Below are positions 26,560 to 34,254 of a stretch of DNA of 64,000 nt, piece after piece; the first letter of the stretch is position 1, and every line of letters starts with the position of its first letter. The notes under the pieces were generated by a model. That model did no database searches and was not told where the DNA came from. It saw only the letters and a program-made list of their open reading frames with translations. The position numbers were made by a program, and so were the translations under genes. The DNA is from Vibrio tubiashii. Its GTDB lineage: Bacteria; Pseudomonadota; Gammaproteobacteria; Enterobacterales; Vibrionaceae. Location of the stretch: contig JRWQ01000007.1 in assembly GCA_000775715.1 (NCBI GenBank), positions 186,001 through 250,000 of the forward strand, read 5' to 3'.

Positions 26560-29196
26560 ATGTTGCTGGCGAATATGTCTATTAAAAGTAGACTATTTAT
26601 TCTATGTTTGTTGCCTACAGTGGTTATTGTTGCGTTCAGTGTTAACTTAGCCAACGACTTTAAGACTAGGCTCTATAGTTATCAGTTAGTCAGTGAAAAG
26701 AACGAAACTATTGCTTTACTCGCTGAGTTTTCTAACCATCTATCCATAGCATTAAATCAACGTCTGAATGGACAAAGTGCGATCAAATCGATTACCCATG
26801 CCCAGCAAACAATGGATGCGATTGCTACAACCGCGCACACAACTGAACACAATCACTATGGTATTAGTCAGTCAACACTGGCTAGCAGCTATATTGAAGA
26901 GCTTAGATCTTTACTTCAGGAACTCACTACCTTAGATAGAAACTCAACAATAGAGCTTGGGCAACTTATCTACACCGTTTACCACGACCTTCTTGCTGAG
27001 GTTCACAGCGCCGAAAGTTACGCAGCTTCACTCACAGTGCATAAACTCGATTTAGTCCTTTCAGATTTAAGTTGGCTCTATTTTTGGATGGAACAAGAAG
27101 CTTGGTTGACACAAGAGATTCGGTGGCTTGATTTGCAATATATCGATTATGCAGAGCAGTATTTTCGTATCCGTGAACGACAGCAACTCTACTTAGATAA
27201 GTTTGTCAGTTTAGGGGCGGATACAGGTCAAGTTCAGACGCTCTTTGACCTTTTTGCTAGTAATGAGTTCCAGAGTAGTGCCATCGTTAAGAATGCTCTT
27301 CTCAATACGTCTGTGAGTCACCACAAACCAGAAGAGTTGGTCAAGATTATTCAAACGCGCAATAAGTTGGTTGAACAGCAGTTGTTAAAATTCTCTGCCG
27401 CGCTTCAAGAACAATTGGAGCTTAGCATTCGTGAAGCTGAAATTGGCTTGTGGCAAATCGTCATCATGGGGAGTTCTATCTTTGTCGTCATGTTTGCTTG
27501 GGGAGCCAGTACCGTTTATCGTGTAAACTCTAAGTTATCTCGAATTATTGGCGTGATGCAACGCTTGAAAGACAAAGATCGTACAGAGCAGATCCCGATC
27601 GACGGTAACGATGAGTTTTCATCATTCGCTAGGCAGCTAAATCTTGTTATCGAGCAGCAACTAGAATATGAACTGAACTTAGTTCAAGCCAAAGAGAGTG
27701 CTGAGATGGCAAATAAGGCTAAAAGTATCTTTTTAGCCAATATGTCACATGAAATTCGTACCCCACTTAATGGCATTATCGGTATGACTGAAATACTCGC
27801 TGATAGTCATTTAACAACCGGCCAGAGAGAAATATTGGCTGACGTAGAAACGTCATCTCAAGCTTTGCTTCTACTTATCAATGATGTCCTCGACCTATCT
27901 AAGATTGAGTCCGGTAACTTGGTTTTATCAGAAAGCAGTGTCGATTTGCGAGAGGCGGTGTATGAGGCGTTCAGCATGGTGTCGGCCAACGCGCTTAAGC
28001 AGCACGTGGAGTTACAAGTCACTTTTGGTGAACAGTTACCAGAAGTTGTCCGTATCGATGATTTTCGCTTTAAGCAGATCTTGATGAACTTATTGAGCAA
28101 TGCGATTAAGTTCTCCCGCAATGGGGTGGTTAAAGTTGAGCTAAACGTGAGAGACGACCAACTTGAGTGTCACGTAATGGATAATGGTATCGGAATCTCG
28201 CCGAGTAAACTCAACGAGATTTTCCATCCATTCATTCAAGAAGATGGCAGTATTACTCGTCGTTACGGTGGCACTGGGCTTGGACTAACGATTTGCCGTC
28301 AGTTGATTGAGCTGATGGGAGGAGAGATCGAAGTTAACTCAACCGTTGGTGTTGGCAGTCGGTTTTCATTTCGCGCGCCAATAACGATAGAAACGGATAA
28401 TGTAACTATTGAGCCTTTGTCTGATCGAGGAGTTGTCATTACTAATGGTTCAGTGTATCAGCCGCTAATCGTAAGTGAGAGTGGTCGGTTAGGCATCGAA
28501 ATGGAAGTGTGTGAGACAGTTGAGGATGCGCTCAAAGGTGATAAAGCTGCAGCGATAGTCATGTATTGTACCGATAGAAATCGGAGTACGCGTCTAGATA
28601 TTAGTAAACTACGTGCTCAGTTTCCCGACGCAGAGCTAATTGGCTTACATCATCATCTGTATATCAAGCCAGAACTCGACGTCATACTGGGTACTCCAGT
28701 GACATTGCCATTATTAGGCCGCCGCTTCTACTCAGTATTGCGAACCGCTCTTGATCAGCGCCAGAATCAAAATGTTAACGATTTAGTTGCACGATCAGAG
28801 TTTCCACAACAAGGTGTGAAAAGGGTTCTAATTGTCGAAGACAACCTTATGAATCAAAAAATCGCGTCGTTTTTTCTCAATAAAATTGGTATTGAGTTTT
28901 CAATCGCAAGCAATGGCTTAGATGCGCTTAATGCTGTGAAAACCGGAGAACATTTCTGTGCGATTTTAATGGACTGCATGATGCCAATAATGGATGGCCT
29001 AACTGCAACTCAAGAAATTCGTCAGTGGGAAAGAGAAAAGAAGCGAGAAAAAGTGCCAATTATTGCGCTAACAGCGAGTGTGTTGCCTGAAGAAATTCAA
29101 AGCTGCTTTGATGTAGGGATGGACGCTTATCTTCCTAAACCTTATAAATCGCAGCAGCTGTTTGATATTTTTGAACGCCTAAATGTTACGACTTAG
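26560..29196 (+). CDS. Hybrid sensor histidine kinase with receiver domain
   Basis: This is an 878-residue membrane sensor. Membrane segments lie at about 11-30 and 300-325, bounding a helical periplasmic domain of about 270 residues that resembles nitrate/nitrite-type (NIT) sensors. A HAMP region (about 320-385) precedes HisKA, with the phospho-acceptor in [12 protein letters not shown] (His397), then HATPase motifs ([29 protein letters not shown]). A degenerate middle domain follows, then a receiver with Asp805 in [12 protein letters not shown]. No HPt domain is present, so a separate phosphotransfer protein is needed. It is divergent from the binding-protein and porin pair, the likely input side. 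Confidence 0.88.
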   Translation: MLLANMSIKSRLFILCLLPTVVIVAFSVNLANDFKTRLYSYQLVSEKNETIALLAEFSNHLSIALNQRLNGQSAIKSITHAQQTMDAIATTAHTTEHNHYGISQSTLASSYIEELRSLLQELTTLDRNSTIELGQLIYTVYHDLLAEVHSAESYAASLTVHKLDLVLSDLSWLYFWMEQEAWLTQEIRWLDLQYIDYAEQYFRIRERQQLYLDKFVSLGADTGQVQTLFDLFASNEFQSSAIVKNALLNTSVSHHKPEELVKIIQTRNKLVEQQLLKFSAALQEQLELSIREAEIGLWQIVIMGSSIFVVMFAWGASTVYRVNSKLSRIIGVMQRLKDKDRTEQIPIDGNDEFSSFARQLNLVIEQQLEYELNLVQAKESAEMANKAKSIFLANMSHEIRTPLNGIIGMTEILADSHLTTGQREILADVETSSQALLLLINDVLDLSKIESGNLVLSESSVDLREAVYEAFSMVSANALKQHVELQVTFGEQLPEVVRIDDFRFKQILMNLLSNAIKFSRNGVVKVELNVRDDQLECHVMDNGIGISPSKLNEIFHPFIQEDGSITRRYGGTGLGLTICRQLIELMGGEIEVNSTVGVGSRFSFRAPITIETDNVTIEPLSDRGVVITNGSVYQPLIVSESGRLGIEMEVCETVEDALKGDKAAAIVMYCTDRNRSTRLDISKLRAQFPDAELIGLHHHLYIKPELDVILGTPVTLPLLGRRFYSVLRTALDQRQNQNVNDLVARSEFPQQGVKRVLIVEDNLMNQKIASFFLNKIGIEFSIASNGLDALNAVKTGEHFCAILMDCMMPIMDGLTATQEIRQWEREKKREKVPIIALTASVLPEEIQSCFDVGMDAYLPKPYKSQQLFDIFERLNVTT

Positions 29197-29654
29197 CCAG
29201 GGGTGTTAATCTGCTTTAAGTCATCAAGAGGAAGCCAGTTTACTTTTACTCCGGCTTGAAGAAACATCTCTTGGCTTACCTTGATCTTATCTCCCCAACG
29301 TGAGAGAAAATCTTCCGTCTGCTCTGGACAGTGGACTGCTGCTATACCCGTTTGAATGATCTTAGCCGCACAGTTCGGACATGGGAAGTGGGTTACCCAG
29401 ATTTCACATCCACCTAAATCACGCTTAGCAAACAAAATGGCGTTCTCTTCCGCGTGCAGCGTTTTCAAATATTTCATCTCGCGATCATCAGTCATTGCGC
29501 TATCTGAAATGCCGTGAGGGTAGCCATTGAAACCGACGGAAACAATGCGGTTTTGTTTGGTGATAACTGCACCAACTTGAGTGGAGGGGTCTTTACTCCA
29601 AGAGCCAACAAGTTCTGCCATTTGGTAAAAGCGTTGTGCCCATTTTGAAATCAT
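29193..29654 (-). CDS. dCMP/cytidine deaminase family protein (ComEB-like)
   Basis: This is a zinc-dependent deaminase of 153 residues. The zinc site is complete: HAE at 67-69 (catalytic Glu69) and PCPNC at 91-95. [14 protein letters not shown] and NGYPHGI are typical of dCMP deaminase, which makes dUMP for thymidylate synthesis. It is single. Its stop overlaps the histidine kinase stop by 4 bases, tail to tail. Upstream is the regulatory-RNA locus, and a CRP-like site lies about 160 bases before its start. Confidence 0.88.
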   Translation of the reverse strand: MISKWAQRFYQMAELVGSWSKDPSTQVGAVITKQNRIVSVGFNGYPHGISDSAMTDDREMKYLKTLHAEENAILFAKRDLGGCEIWVTHFPCPNCAAKIIQTGIAAVHCPEQTEDFLSRWGDKIKVSQEMFLQAGVKVNWLPLDDLKQINTPG

Positions 29655-29816
29655 TCAAGCGTCCTCTTAAGGTAGCTAGCAGGCAGTCATAGGCGACTCG
29701 CCGCTAGAGATAAACGTAATGTGATGTGGATCTGGCTCTAATATCCTTATTTATCGTCATTTAGTCCAGTAAAACTGGAAGCAGCATCTGTTATTGGCCA
29801 TCAAGTCGCCATTTAA

Positions 29817-29832
29817 TGTGACTAAGATCACT
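29817..29832. promoter_or_regulatory. CRP-binding site upstream of the CsrB-type RNA
   Basis: TGTGA-CTAAGA-TCACT matches 9 of 10 fixed positions of the CRP consensus. It sits about 50 bases before the VarA-type box and about 160 bases before the deaminase gene, so either could be its target. Confidence 0.7.
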
Positions 29833-29882
29833 TAATGGTTTAGTTCAATCATCCCAGAGGCCTGGTTATTGTCCCGTTGTTG

Positions 29883-29900
29883 TGTGCGAGATCTCTTACA
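29883..29900. promoter_or_regulatory. VarA/GacA-type upstream activating sequence
   Basis: TGTGCG-AGATCT-CTTACA fits the GacA/UvrY palindrome TGTAAG-N6-CTTACA, with a perfect right half and correct spacing. It lies about 160 bases before the start of the CsrB-like RNA, a distance like that known for csrB promoters. Confidence 0.75.
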
Positions 29901-30059
29901 AATACGTGAGTATTATGAGAATGAGTCAGTGAAAAATAGGAAGATTTTTACTATAAGGTTATGAAATTAAAGGTAATGTATGTTTATTGAACGTTGGGGA
30001 AATGATGATTAACTGAAAAGTAGCATTGTGGTTAGAGAGCGAGCTTCATAATCTTAAGT

Positions 30060-30470
30060 TGTCAGCAGGAAGCAGACACGGAACAGGAAAGACCCAAGGA
30101 TAGGTCATCTTCAGGAAGAAGATTCGATTATTCAGGATGAATGATTGGCATGGAAAGCGAAGGACATTGGCTGGACGCAAGTAACTAGGATGGTTACACA
30201 AGGAAAGACAATGGACGCTTAACGGACTAAGGCAATTTCTATCAGGACGATAGAGTCAGGGACACCGCTTAAGGATAAAGCGATGGGAGTTAGCGAGGAT
30301 AGCTAACGGGCTGGATTGCCAAGGACACCGCTAGGATGGCGATGATAAGGACAGAGCTGAAGGATTCAGCGTACTATCATGGAATAGATGCAGGGAGCAC
30401 CTATTAGTAGCCGGATTGCTGCGAGTAAGAATAAGCCCCACTAGGCGCAAGCTTAGTGGGGTTTTCTTTT
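30060..30470 (+). ncRNA. csrB: CsrB-family CsrA-sponge RNA
   Basis: This non-coding stretch of about 410 bases carries about 25 GGA triplets, many as AGGA in hairpin loops: TCTTC-AGGA-AGAAGA (30109), TCTATC-AGGA-CGATAGA (30238), CGCTTAAGGATAAAGCG (30266), GTTAGCGAGGATAGCTAAC (30289) and GCTGA-AGGA-TTCAGC (30355). This is the CsrA-binding design of CsrB/CsrC RNAs, which titrate CsrA. It ends at a strong terminator (CCCCACTA with TAGTGGGG, then TTTTCTTTT). The 5' end near 30060 is inferred from a -10-like TAATCT at 30049. Vibrios have up to three such RNAs (CsrB, CsrC, CsrD) under VarS/VarA; which one this is I cannot tell. Confidence 0.92.
30436..30470 (+). terminator. Terminator of the CsrB-family RNA
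   Basis: CCCCACTA pairs with TAGTGGGG across a 10-base loop and is followed by TTTTCTTTT. Confidence 0.92.
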
Positions 30471-30491
30471 GTCTGGAGCATTAGGCCCATA

Positions 30492-30600
30492 AAAACAAAA
30501 AGCCAACCTCAAGAAGTGAGATTGGCGATATAAGTGTGAACAATTTGTGTTCACTAACAACGTCAGTTGGCTAGGTGACCCAACGACTAGTGAAGGGTCA
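30492..30600 (-). ncRNA. qrr: Qrr quorum-regulatory small RNA
   Basis: Read on the minus strand, the RNA begins TGACCC at the predicted +1 and contains the highly conserved Qrr core at 30581-30550 (starting GGGTCACCTAGCC, ending GTTGTTAGTGAA). It ends in a terminator (GCCAATCTC with GAGGTTGGC, then TTTTTGTTTTT). Length is about 109 bases, as for Vibrio Qrr1-5. The first stem pairs TGACCC with GGGTCA. Known function: with Hfq, Qrr RNAs repress the LuxR/HapR master regulator and activate aphA at low cell density. The paralogue number cannot be assigned without comparison. Confidence 0.96.
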
Positions 30601-30610
30601 AATAGTTAAC

Positions 30611-30627
30611 TGCACTATATGTGCCAA
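30611..30627 (-). promoter_or_regulatory. Sigma-54 promoter of qrr
   Basis: On the minus strand TTGGCACATATAGTGCA gives the -24 GG and -12 GC with the exact 10-base spacing. The GC lies 12 bases before the conserved TGACCC start of the RNA. Sigma-54 with phospho-LuxO drives all known qrr genes. Confidence 0.93.
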
Positions 30628-30700
30628 CATTAATAGCACCTAATTGCGCTCATATTGGTGGCTTTTTGCACCTTCTTGCCGTTTTGATTGCATAACGAAA

Positions 30701-30713
30701 ATGCAATTTGCGA
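30701..30713. promoter_or_regulatory. Probable LuxO-binding site upstream of qrr
   Basis: ATGCAATTTGCGA (minus: TCGCAAATTGCAT) is close to the LuxO motif TTGCA-N3-TGCAA, with two mismatches at the ends. It is about 110 bases before the qrr start, a typical enhancer position. Confidence 0.7.
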
Positions 30714-30830
30714 ATAACCCTAAAAATGCTAATGATATATGAATTATTAGTGATGGTTTGTTTGAATATCATTTAGTGAGCTGTATTGCAAAAACAGAGC
30801 CCGACTTGACGTCAGACTCTGTTGCTAGTT

Positions 30831-32054
30831 TTAAATTGAGTAGAAGTAGTAGAGCTGGGACTTCATACGAATAATGATGCCACGTATTGCATCTAAAAAG
30901 GACAGAAAGCCAATGGGCTTATCGCCACTCACCCAAGCTAAACCTACCGAACCTACAGGGATGTTGTAGCCATCTCGCTCTTCAATTTTTAAGCGTACAA
31001 AGTGATGCTTGTTTTGTAGGTTTTTGCCCGTTGTTGCTCTAACCGACTCATCGAAACCAAGTAGATTACCTTGTGCTTCGCCAGTCGCTTCGACAATCCC
31101 TTCGACTTGCGCAGAGAAAATCTTACCGGGATACACTGACGAAGCAAACTCAGCAGGCTGACCCTGTTTTACGTTTCGAATTGCTTGGTGGTTAACTCGC
31201 ATTAGCACGTACTTTTCATCTGTATACATTTGTAGCCTTGGCATCATAGAGACACGCTGACCTTCACGCAGAATAAAGTTAGTCACGAAACCGTCTGCTG
31301 GCGCATACACCTTGGTGCTGTCTAAATCCCATTGTGCTTTTGCCATTTGCTCATGGGCTGCTTTCCAGTCTGCTTCTTTGCTCTTTACTGTTAACTCAGC
31401 TTTGGTGATCGCCAGTTTCGCTTTATCTGCATTTACTATTTTGCTGCTTAACTCAGATTCAATCGTAGAGATATTGTGTTTTGCTTTCTCTACAGTGGTT
31501 TGCTGCTTGTCGATATCACTTGCGGTGATAGTGTTTTCAACCACACGATTCTGCTCTTGATAACGCTTTAGCATTTTAACTTGTAGCTCATGGTCAACTT
31601 GTGCAGCGGCTAAGCGGCTTTCAGCCGTGGTGACATCTTGCAGCATCGATTGGTAGTTAGCTTTCGCGATTGCGATATCTTCTATAGCAACGTCATGCGC
31701 AACTTTAGCGGCCTCTTCAGCAACCTCTGCTTGGTTAAGCGCAATTTGGTACTGAGTTGGGTCAATTTCATAAATCAGCTGACCTTTAGATACCGTTTGG
31801 TTTGGTTCGATATAGATCTTATCTACCTTGCCTTTCACGTTCGGTGAATCCGGTCGTAACTGAATGTGAGGAGACTGCACCACTGAGCCGCCCGATAGGT
31901 CCATCGGAGTAAAGTTAATCAAACCCACCCAAACGAACATCAGCCAAGATGCGCCGCCTAAGTAAGCGAATGCTTGAGTGCCTTTATTCCACGGCATGCC
32001 CACAAGACGAAGTAAATAGATGAACAGTGCCCAAACTGCTAAACCTTCTAACAT
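30831..32054 (-). CDS. HlyD-family inner-membrane adaptor (YiaV-like)
   Basis: This 407-residue membrane-fusion protein has N-terminal hydrophobic segments (about 5-20 and 27-47), then a lipoyl half-motif (VKGKVDKIYIEPNQTVSKGQLIYEIDP). A long alanine- and lysine-rich coiled coil follows (about 105-235), then the second lipoyl half (VYAPADGFVTNFILREGQRV) and a beta-barrel domain. It sits in the inner membrane and reaches into the periplasm, as YiaV/YibH. Its start overlaps the stop of the DUF3302-like gene as TAATG, so translation is coupled. No exporter or TolC gene is adjacent. Confidence 0.87.
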   Translation of the reverse strand: MLEGLAVWALFIYLLRLVGMPWNKGTQAFAYLGGASWLMFVWVGLINFTPMDLSGGSVVQSPHIQLRPDSPNVKGKVDKIYIEPNQTVSKGQLIYEIDPTQYQIALNQAEVAEEAAKVAHDVAIEDIAIAKANYQSMLQDVTTAESRLAAAQVDHELQVKMLKRYQEQNRVVENTITASDIDKQQTTVEKAKHNISTIESELSSKIVNADKAKLAITKAELTVKSKEADWKAAHEQMAKAQWDLDSTKVYAPADGFVTNFILREGQRVSMMPRLQMYTDEKYVLMRVNHQAIRNVKQGQPAEFASSVYPGKIFSAQVEGIVEATGEAQGNLLGFDESVRATTGKNLQNKHHFVRLKIEERDGYNIPVGSVGLAWVSGDKPIGFLSFLDAIRGIIIRMKSQLYYFYSI

Positions 32055-32377
32055 TACGCTTCCCCTTGGTCATGACTATGTTTTGGAGCATGACGCCAAG
32101 TGTCACGCAGATTGACGATCGCTTTTTCTACATCGACAAATGCCAGAATAACTGCGACAACCCATACCCAGTGCCAGATAAAACCAATCCATGTCAGTGC
32201 CGTTATCAATCCAATTTGATGATGATCTTTGCTGTGGGCTTTATTGATTGGTAGCTCGTGGAACTTCCAAAAGCCGAATAGCGCAGCGCCAAGAGTTGCA
32301 ACAAGTACAACCGTAGCGACAACGTGCAGTACGGTATCAGCAGACGTTCCGACGAATGGGACACTTAGTAAACTCAT
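32054..32377 (-). CDS. Small inner-membrane protein, DUF3302/YiaW-like
   Basis: This 107-residue protein has two strong membrane segments (about 15-40 and 58-84) joined by a short charged loop (FHELPINKAHSKDHHQIG), with a histidine-rich tail (RHAPKHSHDQGEA). Position before a YiaV-like adaptor and general layout match YiaW (DUF3302) of E. coli. The function is unknown, but the pair affects the envelope in E. coli. An AraC regulator is divergent 96 bases away and probably controls it. Confidence 0.7.
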   Translation of the reverse strand: MSLLSVPFVGTSADTVLHVVATVVLVATLGAALFGFWKFHELPINKAHSKDHHQIGLITALTWIGFIWHWVWVVAVILAFVDVEKAIVNLRDTWRHAPKHSHDQGEA

Positions 32378-32473
32378 TCATTACTCCAAATTAAGGTTAG
32401 GGCTTGAGTTTGAATTAATATTGAAAATTGATAGGGGATATGACAGATTGATTCACTTACTACCTCATATTGA

Positions 32474-33496
32474 ATGGATCTGTATATGAATAATGTGAGA
32501 TTCATGCGCGCTATCTCGATGCTAAACATGCATCGTGAAGCGCATAAACGTTATGATTTAACTTCGGGTTGCTTGGGGATTCCAGATCAAGTCTTTCAAA
32601 GTCCTATGACGTTAGTGCCTATCTCGGAAGTAAACCTGTGGTTTGAAAACTTAGAAAAGTGCACAGGTAATCCAGATATCGTCCTCGATTTAGTGCGCGA
32701 CAACGACGTGACTCGTGTTGGGCCCATTAGCCACTGGCTATTGTCTGGTTTTGATTTTGCTTCGACCATACGCCGTTTGAACTACGGTCTGAATAGTTTG
32801 CAAAGTGGGGCGTTTTTGTCGGCGGCGCTAAGTGGTTCAATCATTAAATGGGTATACCGAAATCCGCATATTAGTCCGCAAGCCAAAGTTCACGATAGCG
32901 TTCGCATGGCAGTGTTACTCGTCAAAGTGATGAGAATGTATCTTGGTGACGATTATGCGCCATTGAGAGTACGCTTGTCGGGCTCTCGAAAAAACACCGA
33001 TAAGTATCGAGAATTTTTTGGTTGTGATATTGATTGGAGCCACTCTTGCACTGAGATTTGGTTTCATTCAGAGGTGAGGTTGGCGACCAAGCAGCAGTCA
33101 AGCTTGCGCAAAGGCCGCTTGGCAATGAACTTTTCTGATTTGGATGAACTGCTTAACATGCCAGATCCTGAAGACGAGGTAAAAGTCATATACGAAGTGC
33201 TCAACTACAGCCGCTTTCATGGTCTACCGACACTTGAACATGTTAGTGGTTTGCTTGGTATGTCTACACAGCAGTTTCAGCGTGCGTTACGTAAACTTGG
33301 GATGAACTTTTCGACTGTGTCTGGTTATGTGTTGAGCAATATCGCAGTATCGATGCTAGCAAAGGGGATTGAGGTTGAAGAGATTGGGCGCAGCTTAGGC
33401 TATCAGAATATCGCCAGCTTCAATCGTATGTTTAAAAAGAACCGTGGTTTAACGCCCATTCAGTATGTCCGACACTACTGCTTAGATGAGCGTTAA
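32474..33496 (+). CDS. AraC-family transcriptional regulator
   Basis: This 340-residue DNA-binding protein has an N-terminal effector domain of the arabinose-binding/OruR type (about 20-200) and a C-terminal double helix-turn-helix (about 240-335). The second HTH shows GIEVEEIGRSLGYQNIASFNRMFKKNRGLTPIQYVR, the AraC signature. It is divergent from the YiaW/YiaV pair, so control of that pair is the natural inference. Two nearby ATGs (32474 and 32486) make the start uncertain. Confidence 0.9.
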   Translation: MDLYMNNVRFMRAISMLNMHREAHKRYDLTSGCLGIPDQVFQSPMTLVPISEVNLWFENLEKCTGNPDIVLDLVRDNDVTRVGPISHWLLSGFDFASTIRRLNYGLNSLQSGAFLSAALSGSIIKWVYRNPHISPQAKVHDSVRMAVLLVKVMRMYLGDDYAPLRVRLSGSRKNTDKYREFFGCDIDWSHSCTEIWFHSEVRLATKQQSSLRKGRLAMNFSDLDELLNMPDPEDEVKVIYEVLNYSRFHGLPTLEHVSGLLGMSTQQFQRALRKLGMNFSTVSGYVLSNIAVSMLAKGIEVEEIGRSLGYQNIASFNRMFKKNRGLTPIQYVRHYCLDER

Positions 33497-33508
33497 ACCA
33501 ATGACCGA

Positions 33509-34171
33509 CTAAGTTTTTTGCGTATGCCAACGACGGCCATAGGCTTGGCTGTAGTCAGGGACAGACGTATGTGTTGAGTCAGGCATCGCGGTTAACGGAC
33601 CCACTACAGTTTTATAGGGTAGGAAGCCAGCAAAGGCATTGATCTCCATATCCGCTAGATCATCATTCACATCCCCTTGGCTCACTTTTACTGAAGCTTC
33701 CGTGAGTGGAATGGCTAATAGCATCGTACTACTGAGCTCTCGTTTGTTGCTAAGCCTGACATCTTGGGTTCTACCTGGTGCAATCTGCTCGACAAAATGG
33801 TTGAGGATACTATCTTTCTTGTCACTATTTTCGACGGGCGTGAACCGACCGAGTACGACTGCGCTACGGTAGTGAGCGCTATGATGAAATGCACTCCTAG
33901 CCAGGACCCAGCCATCAAAAAGGGTGAAGGTTAAGCAAGTATCGATACCGCTTTTTAAACTGCGCATCAAACGGCTATTGTTCGCGCCGTGGATGTAGAC
34001 GGTATCATCGATTCGCCACGCTAGCATTGGAATGACATAAGGTTGCTCGCTGTCGGAGATGGCAATGTGAGCGATCATGGATTCATCAACGATGTCGTAT
34101 AGTACTTGCTTATCATCAGCTGCCTTATGGGCCGCCTTTTTCAATTGGGTTCTTTTTGTCGCTGATAACAT
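33509..34171 (-). CDS. Pyridoxamine 5'-phosphate oxidase-like flavin-binding protein
   Basis: This 220-residue protein has the split-barrel fold: residues AHIAISDSEQPYVIPMLAWRIDDTVYIHG and later YRSAVVLGRFTPVENSDKK match the FMN-binding PNPOx-like and NimA-like family. It may reduce or oxidise a small molecule with FMN, F420 or heme; the substrate is unknown. AGGAGG precedes the ATG. It is divergent from a MocR regulator across 83 bases that hold repeated ATCTTTAA motifs, a common pairing. Confidence 0.82.
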   Translation of the reverse strand: MLSATKRTQLKKAAHKAADDKQVLYDIVDESMIAHIAISDSEQPYVIPMLAWRIDDTVYIHGANNSRLMRSLKSGIDTCLTFTLFDGWVLARSAFHHSAHYRSAVVLGRFTPVENSDKKDSILNHFVEQIAPGRTQDVRLSNKRELSSTMLLAIPLTEASVKVSQGDVNDDLADMEINAFAGFLPYKTVVGPLTAMPDSTHTSVPDYSQAYGRRWHTQKT

Positions 34172-34210
34172 AGCTTTGCCTCCTGCAATGATTTGATTTT
34201 CCTAAAATGT

Positions 34211-34231
34211 ATCTTTAAATTGGATCTTTAA
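34211..34231. promoter_or_regulatory. Direct repeat in the MocR/PNPOx promoter region
   Basis: ATCTTTAA occurs at 34211-34218 and 34224-34231, 13 bases apart in the same direction. MocR regulators bind direct repeats, so these are a candidate operator. Confidence 0.5.
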
Positions 34232-34254
34232 TTAGAGCCAATTTTGTTTAATGA

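Larger units (their letters stand above)
29655..30830. other. Protein-free regulatory-RNA locus
   Basis: This 1.2-kb gap holds no credible protein gene. In order it contains a CRP-like site, a VarA box, the CsrB-family RNA on +, two converging terminators about 20 bases apart, the Qrr RNA on -, its sigma-54 promoter and a LuxO site. At 30714-30830 I see only AT-rich sequence. Confidence 0.9.

Noticed and set aside
30060-30470. Protein-coding reading of the csr locus
   Set aside because: Frames are broken, and the GGA hairpins explain the sequence better than coding would.
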